A stretch of 19,034 nt of DNA from an uncultured Bacteroidales bacterium (GTDB lineage Bacteria > Bacteroidota > Bacteroidia > Bacteroidales > Bacteroidaceae): contig CALCYA010000139.1 in NCBI GenBank assembly GCA_937906165.1, forward strand, positions 1-19,034, given 5' to 3'. Under the pieces are notes generated by a model, which saw nothing but the letters and a program-made list of their open reading frames with translations, was not told the DNA's origin and did not search any database. Below, in pieces: positions 14,118-19,034 of the stretch. The stretch's first letter is position 1. Each line of letters begins with the position of its first letter. The translations under genes and the position numbers were made by a program.

Positions 14118-16439
14118 ATGCAAACACTGAATTATTCATTCCGTTACCTGTTGAAAAGCCGTGGCAACACTTTGGCAAGGATCCTGTCCTTGTCATTGGG
14201 TGTGGCTGTAGCGCTTCTTGTATTCTCATACGTGGGGCTTAACCTCTCTTTCAATAACTTCTTCCCCGACAAAGAGAGGGTGTTCCAGGTGTGGGTGAAA
14301 TCTCCTCAGTTCGGGATGTCCGAAAAACAGGTAAGGCCGTTTGCTCCCAATATTGTCACTGATATACCCCAAGTCGAGGCTGCTGTACACTTCATTGAGG
14401 TGCAAAAGATATTTGGCACTACAGATAATCTTATGGAGGCTACAGCATTACAGACCAATAGCACTCTTTTCGATGTTCTTGACTTTGGGGTTATCAGTGG
14501 CGACCCCCACAGGATACTCAGTGCCGAAGGTGCTGCGGGTGACGAGGTAATGATTTCGGAGCGTCTTGCAAAAAAGCACTTCGGCGATGAGGACCCGCTT
14601 GGCAAGAAACTGGGAAGTGAAGTTGTTGCCGGTGTCTTTGAAACGCCACGTGTAAACCAGTCGATAGGCGACTTTGATATACTTGAACACTTGCCGTATG
14701 ATGAGGATAATGAGATATGGACCGGCCAAGACAGCTATACGACATTTATAAAGCTATGTGAGAACGCCGATATTGCCGAGGTTGAGGCTGCAATGCCTGA
14801 ATTTATAAGAAAGCACGGCATTGAGGAGCATTGCAAGGAGTGGCAGAAGACATTCCATTTTGTGCCGCTTACCTCTACAATGTTCGTTGCCAATGATGTG
14901 AAGCAGATGCAGATGATATATTCGGCAATTGCTTTGGTAGCTCTCATTGTAGCGTGTCTCAACTATGTGCTGCTGACAATATCCTCGCTTGCCGAGCGCA
15001 GCCGCACGATTGCGACAATGAAGTGCAACGGTGCTTCGCGCGGGACGGTGTTCTGCATGCTGCTTGCCGAGACATTGCTCATTCTGCTTGTCTCTGTGGC
15101 CATTGCTGCTCTCCTTATCGCGACACTGCACGGTGAGATATTCGACCTCTTCGGCTACAAGGTGAGTGACCTGTTTGCACTGGAGCGTATATGGATTCCT
15201 CTGCTTGTATGCGTTGTGGCTTTTGCTGTTGCCGGCATTGTACCTGCTGTGATATTCTCGGCTGTGAGCATAGACTATGCTTTCCGCCGTGGCGGGGACA
15301 ACAGGGCGTGGTGGAAAAAGTCATTGCTCTTCCTGCAAGTGACTATGGCTGTTGCTGTGGTGATATTCCTCATGGTGAGCAACAGGCAGGTGTCTTACAT
15401 CATGAATTCCGATTACGGCTACAAGTTCGACAGGCTCATGGCGCTTGAACTCTCTACCGAGATTAAGGATGCCGGAGTCATTGCCGACAAACTGCGCAGT
15501 CTGCCTTTTGTGGAGAATGCCGGAATGTCGTCTTCATCGCCCTTGTCGGGATATTCGGGAATGCCATGCGTAGACGAAGAGGGTAACCTGCTCTTCTCGT
15601 GCCGTTGGGATATAGTCGATGAGAATTATATACCGTCTATGCAGATGAGGATTGTGCAGGGGCGTAACTTCCTGCCTACCGACGGTGCCGACAAGGTCAT
15701 TGTAAACGAGACGTATGTTGAAATGCGCGGCTGGAAAGACTCTCCCTTAGGCAAAATCATATACGACAGTTCTATGGTGCCTTTTGAGATAGTGGGTGTC
15801 GTTGCCGACTACCGCATGATGAGCAGGGGTGTGGCACTGCCTATTTTGCTGCATACGGTACCTTACCTGAGCGACCTGGATCCTGAATACAGGGTAGTGG
15901 TACTATACAATATTCTGATGAAGGATATTGACAAAGAGAATGTGAAGGTGCTGGATGAGGCCATAGCATCGGTATATGACGGCTACTACAAGTACAAGAT
16001 TATCCCTTACAGCGAGTGGATAGATATAACGTTTGCTCCTGTAAAGCGCATGCGTAACGGTATGGTTGTGGTGGCTTCCATTGTGCTGCTCATTGCATTC
16101 ATCGGCCTGAGCGGTTACCTGCAGGGCGAGATGGCGCGCCGCCGCAAGGAGATTGCCGTGCGCAAGGTGTGCGGTGCATCGACAAGCGAGGTGCTGGTGG
16201 TTCTTGGAGCAAGGCTACTGTGGATTGTGCTCCCGGCGGTTGTATGTGGTGTTGCCATTGCCGTGTGGCTGAATGAGGAGTGGCTCTCTACTCTTGCGCA
16301 GATGCGTTGCAGTGTGCCAGTGTGGATATATATTGCCGGAGTACTGGCTGTGATGGCATTTGTATATGCGGTGCAGCTGTTGCTATCGTGGCGTGCCGCA
16401 AACGAGAATCCTGTGGAGATGATAAAAAGGAATAATTGA
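14118..16439 (+). CDS. MacB/FtsX-type ABC permease, paralogue 3 (divergent)
   Basis: A 773-residue permease with the same overall plan: helices at ~18-40, 265-290, 310-336, 355-380, 396-422, 646-670, 698-720 and 733-758, with periplasmic domains at ~42-262 and ~424-644. The last coupling segment is RRRKEIAVRKVCGAS and the C terminus is ENPVEMI. It is the most divergent of the four: the N terminus is MQTLNYSFRYLLKSRGNT, helix 2 lacks the FINFVNFF motif, and both periplasmic domains are shorter. Segments such as MISERLAKKHFGDEDPLGKK are typical of MacB_PCD domains. It may recognise a different substrate or have a structural role. A 444-base repeat-filled gap precedes it. Confidence 0.92.
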   Translation: MQTLNYSFRYLLKSRGNTLARILSLSLGVAVALLVFSYVGLNLSFNNFFPDKERVFQVWVKSPQFGMSEKQVRPFAPNIVTDIPQVEAAVHFIEVQKIFGTTDNLMEATALQTNSTLFDVLDFGVISGDPHRILSAEGAAGDEVMISERLAKKHFGDEDPLGKKLGSEVVAGVFETPRVNQSIGDFDILEHLPYDEDNEIWTGQDSYTTFIKLCENADIAEVEAAMPEFIRKHGIEEHCKEWQKTFHFVPLTSTMFVANDVKQMQMIYSAIALVALIVACLNYVLLTISSLAERSRTIATMKCNGASRGTVFCMLLAETLLILLVSVAIAALLIATLHGEIFDLFGYKVSDLFALERIWIPLLVCVVAFAVAGIVPAVIFSAVSIDYAFRRGGDNRAWWKKSLLFLQVTMAVAVVIFLMVSNRQVSYIMNSDYGYKFDRLMALELSTEIKDAGVIADKLRSLPFVENAGMSSSSPLSGYSGMPCVDEEGNLLFSCRWDIVDENYIPSMQMRIVQGRNFLPTDGADKVIVNETYVEMRGWKDSPLGKIIYDSSMVPFEIVGVVADYRMMSRGVALPILLHTVPYLSDLDPEYRVVVLYNILMKDIDKENVKVLDEAIASVYDGYYKYKIIPYSEWIDITFAPVKRMRNGMVVVASIVLLIAFIGLSGYLQGEMARRRKEIAVRKVCGASTSEVLVVLGARLLWIVLPAVVCGVAIAVWLNEEWLSTLAQMRCSVPVWIYIAGVLAVMAFVYAVQLLLSWRAANENPVEMIKRNN

Positions 16440-16446
16440 GAAGCAA

Positions 16447-16482
16447 GAGATGTCTCGTCGCTGTGCTCGCTCGACATGACAA
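16447..16482. repeat. Half copy of the palindromic element, inverted orientation
   Basis: GAGATGTCTCGTCGCTGTGC then TCGCTCGACATGACAA. Its reverse complement starts TTGTCATGTCGAGCGAGC and so matches the 12921 and 14008 left arms. It starts 8 bases after the paralogue 3 stop codon. Confidence 0.7.
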
Positions 16483-16483
16483 T

Positions 16484-16528
16484 AATGCTTAATGTGGAGT
16501 GTTTAACGTGTAATGTTTAATGAGTAAT
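16484..16528. repeat. Short near-repeats of TTTAATG/TGTAATG type
   Basis: The stretch is built of related heptamers (TTAATGT, TTTAACG, TGTAATG, TTTAATG, AGTAATG). No coding potential or promoter box was recognised in this gap. Confidence 0.4.
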
Positions 16529-16583
16529 GGACACCGATTATCATCCTTAACATAGTGATGAATCTAACAACAACAAAACTATT

Positions 16584-18956
16584 ATGAAAATAGCAATCAA
16601 GAATTTTATAACAACCCTCAAGCGCTTTAAGGTGGCTTCGCTGCTGAACATCGCAGGGTTGTCACTTGCCTTTGCTGCCTTCTACATTATTATGGCACAG
16701 GTGTACAGTGCTTTCACCTACAACGGTTCCATTAAGGACAATGAGCGGATATATATGATATCGCCTTACAGCGAAATGTTGGGACGCTATAATGAAAATG
16801 CGCCCAATCCTGTTTCATACGAAACTGCAGAGGCGTTGCCTGTTGTGGAGAGCATTGCCTCAATGGCGTGGTATGAGAGCCCCACCCATGTGTGGATAAA
16901 TGGCAACGGGAATGGTTATGAGAAGTTCAAATGCGGTGTCACCAAATGCAACAGCACACTGCTTGATGTATTCTCGTTCGATATTGTTGCAGGAAATGCC
17001 GAAGACTTCAAGCAGATGAATGCTGCTGTAGTTTCGGAAAGCGTGGCTGGGACTATGGGTATAACCGTTGGAGATGTCATCAAGCTCGAAGAGGGGGAGC
17101 TTGCACCGGGTACACCGCTCACGGTTGTTGCAATATTCAAGGATTTTGATGAGAATACTATCCTTGGCGGGAGGCATATATTCCGCAACGACAACAGGAA
17201 AGACGGTATGCTGAACAACAACTGGAACTATTCGGTATTCGTGAAGTTCCGGGAAGGGGCCGGCACTGATGAATATATTGCCTTGTGGCAAAAGAGGTAC
17301 TATGAATTCAACGAAGACATGTACGAGCAGTATATTGCTGCAACAGGAGCCAAAATCAGTAAGGAGGCGAAAGAGAAACTGTGTAAACTGGAAATAAAAC
17401 TTGTGCCTATGGATGAGTTTTATTTCAATACGCAGTTTGAAAATTACTTGAACGGTTCCGTCGGCACAACGATTACACAGCTTGCAATTGCTCTGGTAAT
17501 TGTAATTGTGGCTTTCATAAATTTCGTAAACTTCTTCATAGCGCTTGTGCCTGTACGCATGCGGACAGTGAATATATGCAAGGTTTTTGGTGCAAGCAGC
17601 AAAACATTGCGATGGAACTTTATTTTTGAGGCCGTAGGGTTGGTACTTATAGCTCTTGTCATTGCCTTTTACATGATATATGCCGTACAGGGTACCGGTA
17701 TAAACGAGTATGCAAGCTTCTCGTTGGCAATGGGCGATAATGCAGAAAGCGTAGTGCTTGTGTGTACAGTTGCCATTATAATGGCTGTAGCGGCAGCCGT
17801 TTATCCTGCATTCTACATTACAGGTTTCAATGCCTCGCTTGCTGTCAGAAAAGGATTTGCAAACTCAAAGGCCGGCCGTGCCTTGCGTTCGGGGCTTGTG
17901 GCATTACAGTTTACGGTATCTATGGTACTTATGGTTCTTGCACTTGTATTCTCCATGCAATACAGTTATATGGTACGTTACGATATTGGTATGGATAGGG
18001 AGAATATGCTTATGATAAAATCGGAAGACCTTGCACCGAAACATGAACTATTCCTTGAGAAACTTGCTGCAAACCCTAATATAGAGGCTGTGACATCGAC
18101 AAATTGGGGACTTTTCGGTTCCGGCGTCTACAATTCGAGGCTGATAGATGGTGTTACTGTGAAAATGCAGATACATTATGTGCGGCACAATGCTCCGCAG
18201 GTATTCGGTATTCCTGTAATAATGGGGCATGGTTTTGTTAAGGGCTCTCCCGGATACTTGATAACAGATTACACATCACAGGCAACAGGGCTTGGCATTG
18301 GTGACAAATGGGATAATGAAGAGATAATAGGTATAATACCTCACATAAACTTTGTGGGGGCAAACAAAGCCAAAATGAATACGATGCTTTACAGTCAAGC
18401 CTCGTCGGATTACCGTATGTATTTCTATGTACGCCTTGGCAAGAATGTGGATGTTGAGGCTGTTTGCAATGACATAAGGCAGGCTGCCAGGGATATTGAG
18501 CCCAACAGCAGTGAACCTGAGATTGAATTTGTGAACGACGCCATTGCAAAGGTCTATGGTGATACCAAGAAGCAGACTGTAATGATTTCTCTCTTTGCGC
18601 TCATTGCTGTTGTAATATCGTTGATGGGTGTGTTCGGCATTGTGCTCTTCGAGACACAGCACCGCCGCAGCGAGATTGCCGTACGCAAGGTCTATGGTGC
18701 GTCGTCGGGCAGTGTGGTGGCAATGTTCAATCGCCGTTATCTGCTCATCGTGGCTGTGTGCTTTGCCGTGGCTGCGCCCGTGGCGTGGGTTATTGCAAGC
18801 AACTGGCTTGAGCAGTTCGTGAACCGCATAGAACTCTCATTGTGGCTGCCGCTTGCGGTGCTTGCTGTTGTGGCATTGTTGACAGCATTGCTGGTTACCT
18901 TGCGTTCGTGGAAGGTTGCAACGGAGAATCCGGCCGATGTGGTAAAGTCAAATTAA
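16584..18956 (+). CDS. MacB/FtsX-type ABC permease, paralogue 4
   Basis: A 790-residue permease with eight helices at ~16-40, 295-317, 347-370, 389-413, 438-460, 663-690, 718-740 and 752-775 and two large periplasmic domains between them. It shares with paralogues 1 and 2 the FINFVNFFIALVPVR stretch of helix 2, KVFGASSKTLRWNFIFEAVG after it, VYPAFYITGFNAS after helix 4 and RRSEIAVRKVYGAS at the final coupling segment; the tail is ENPADVV. It is closer to paralogues 1 and 2 than to 3. The second periplasmic domain is smaller than in paralogues 1 and 2. It is the last complete gene in the window; 18957-19034 holds no recognised gene, terminator or convincing promoter. Confidence 0.93.
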   Translation: MKIAIKNFITTLKRFKVASLLNIAGLSLAFAAFYIIMAQVYSAFTYNGSIKDNERIYMISPYSEMLGRYNENAPNPVSYETAEALPVVESIASMAWYESPTHVWINGNGNGYEKFKCGVTKCNSTLLDVFSFDIVAGNAEDFKQMNAAVVSESVAGTMGITVGDVIKLEEGELAPGTPLTVVAIFKDFDENTILGGRHIFRNDNRKDGMLNNNWNYSVFVKFREGAGTDEYIALWQKRYYEFNEDMYEQYIAATGAKISKEAKEKLCKLEIKLVPMDEFYFNTQFENYLNGSVGTTITQLAIALVIVIVAFINFVNFFIALVPVRMRTVNICKVFGASSKTLRWNFIFEAVGLVLIALVIAFYMIYAVQGTGINEYASFSLAMGDNAESVVLVCTVAIIMAVAAAVYPAFYITGFNASLAVRKGFANSKAGRALRSGLVALQFTVSMVLMVLALVFSMQYSYMVRYDIGMDRENMLMIKSEDLAPKHELFLEKLAANPNIEAVTSTNWGLFGSGVYNSRLIDGVTVKMQIHYVRHNAPQVFGIPVIMGHGFVKGSPGYLITDYTSQATGLGIGDKWDNEEIIGIIPHINFVGANKAKMNTMLYSQASSDYRMYFYVRLGKNVDVEAVCNDIRQAARDIEPNSSEPEIEFVNDAIAKVYGDTKKQTVMISLFALIAVVISLMGVFGIVLFETQHRRSEIAVRKVYGASSGSVVAMFNRRYLLIVAVCFAVAAPVAWVIASNWLEQFVNRIELSLWLPLAVLAVVALLTALLVTLRSWKVATENPADVVKSN

Positions 18957-19034
18957 GAGAATTCTATATTTGCACTGTTATTGACTCGTTTTGCTTTTCG
19001 CAACCCAAACGGCATAAGTTAAATTCCTCCTCTG

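Noticed and set aside
13899..14123. Small minus-strand frame in the gap before permease 3
   Set aside because: It consists of palindromic repeat copies and has no start-region or domain support.
18965..18972. TATATTTG as a promoter -7 box for a gene past the window
   Set aside because: No TTTG is found 19-21 bases upstream and no downstream gene is visible.

Overview
The window looks like chromosomal DNA from a member of the Bacteroidales (Bacteroidota). The signs are a YbeY with the HLCGxxD variant motif, a fused SpmA-SpmB membrane protein in a non-sporulating context, TAnnTTTG-type promoter boxes, start codons without Shine-Dalgarno sequences but in TAYTATG-like contexts, and intergenic palindromes of the TTGTCAT...CGAGCG...ATCTC type that are widespread in this group. 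I cannot name the genus. There are no rRNA, tRNA, transposase, phage or CRISPR sequences.

Layout. (1) 162-2963, minus strand: a tight three-gene run reading right to left, SpmA/B-like 8-10-helix membrane protein, secreted calcineurin-type phosphoesterase, then ybeY, with gaps of 12 and 3 bases. (2) 3132-4714, plus strand: three tandem genes for small secreted proteins of unknown function. They lie between a good Bacteroidales promoter (3021-3051) and a perfect 22-bp-stem terminator (4725-4784). Copies 2 and 3 are identical over 484 bases and diverge abruptly at both ends, which looks like gene conversion. This cluster is visibly AT-richer than its flanks. (3) 4997-18956, plus strand: a 14-kb tripartite efflux cluster in the order TolC-type outer-membrane channel, HlyD/MacA-type adaptor, two MacB/FtsX-type permeases, one ATPase, two more permeases.

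The cluster would work as a split MacAB-TolC system. ATP hydrolysis by the single cytoplasmic ATPase would drive movements of a long periplasmic permease domain, and substrate taken from the periplasm or inner membrane would leave through adaptor and channel. Each permease carries two FtsX-like halves (eight predicted helices), so each could be a complete membrane partner, and there are four of them for one ATPase. The substrate cannot be read from the sequence.

The most interesting regulatory signal is in front of the TolC gene: a near-consensus sigma-54 (-24/-12) promoter at 4955-4970, and about 90 bases upstream two TGTC-N9-(G/T)ACA sites exactly 22 bases apart. This predicts control by an NtrC-type activator, which is not encoded in the window. 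The gaps inside the efflux cluster (7617-7987, 12870-12992, 13674-14117, 16440-16583) hold no genes but are packed with related palindromic elements and a second, 39-base dispersed repeat.
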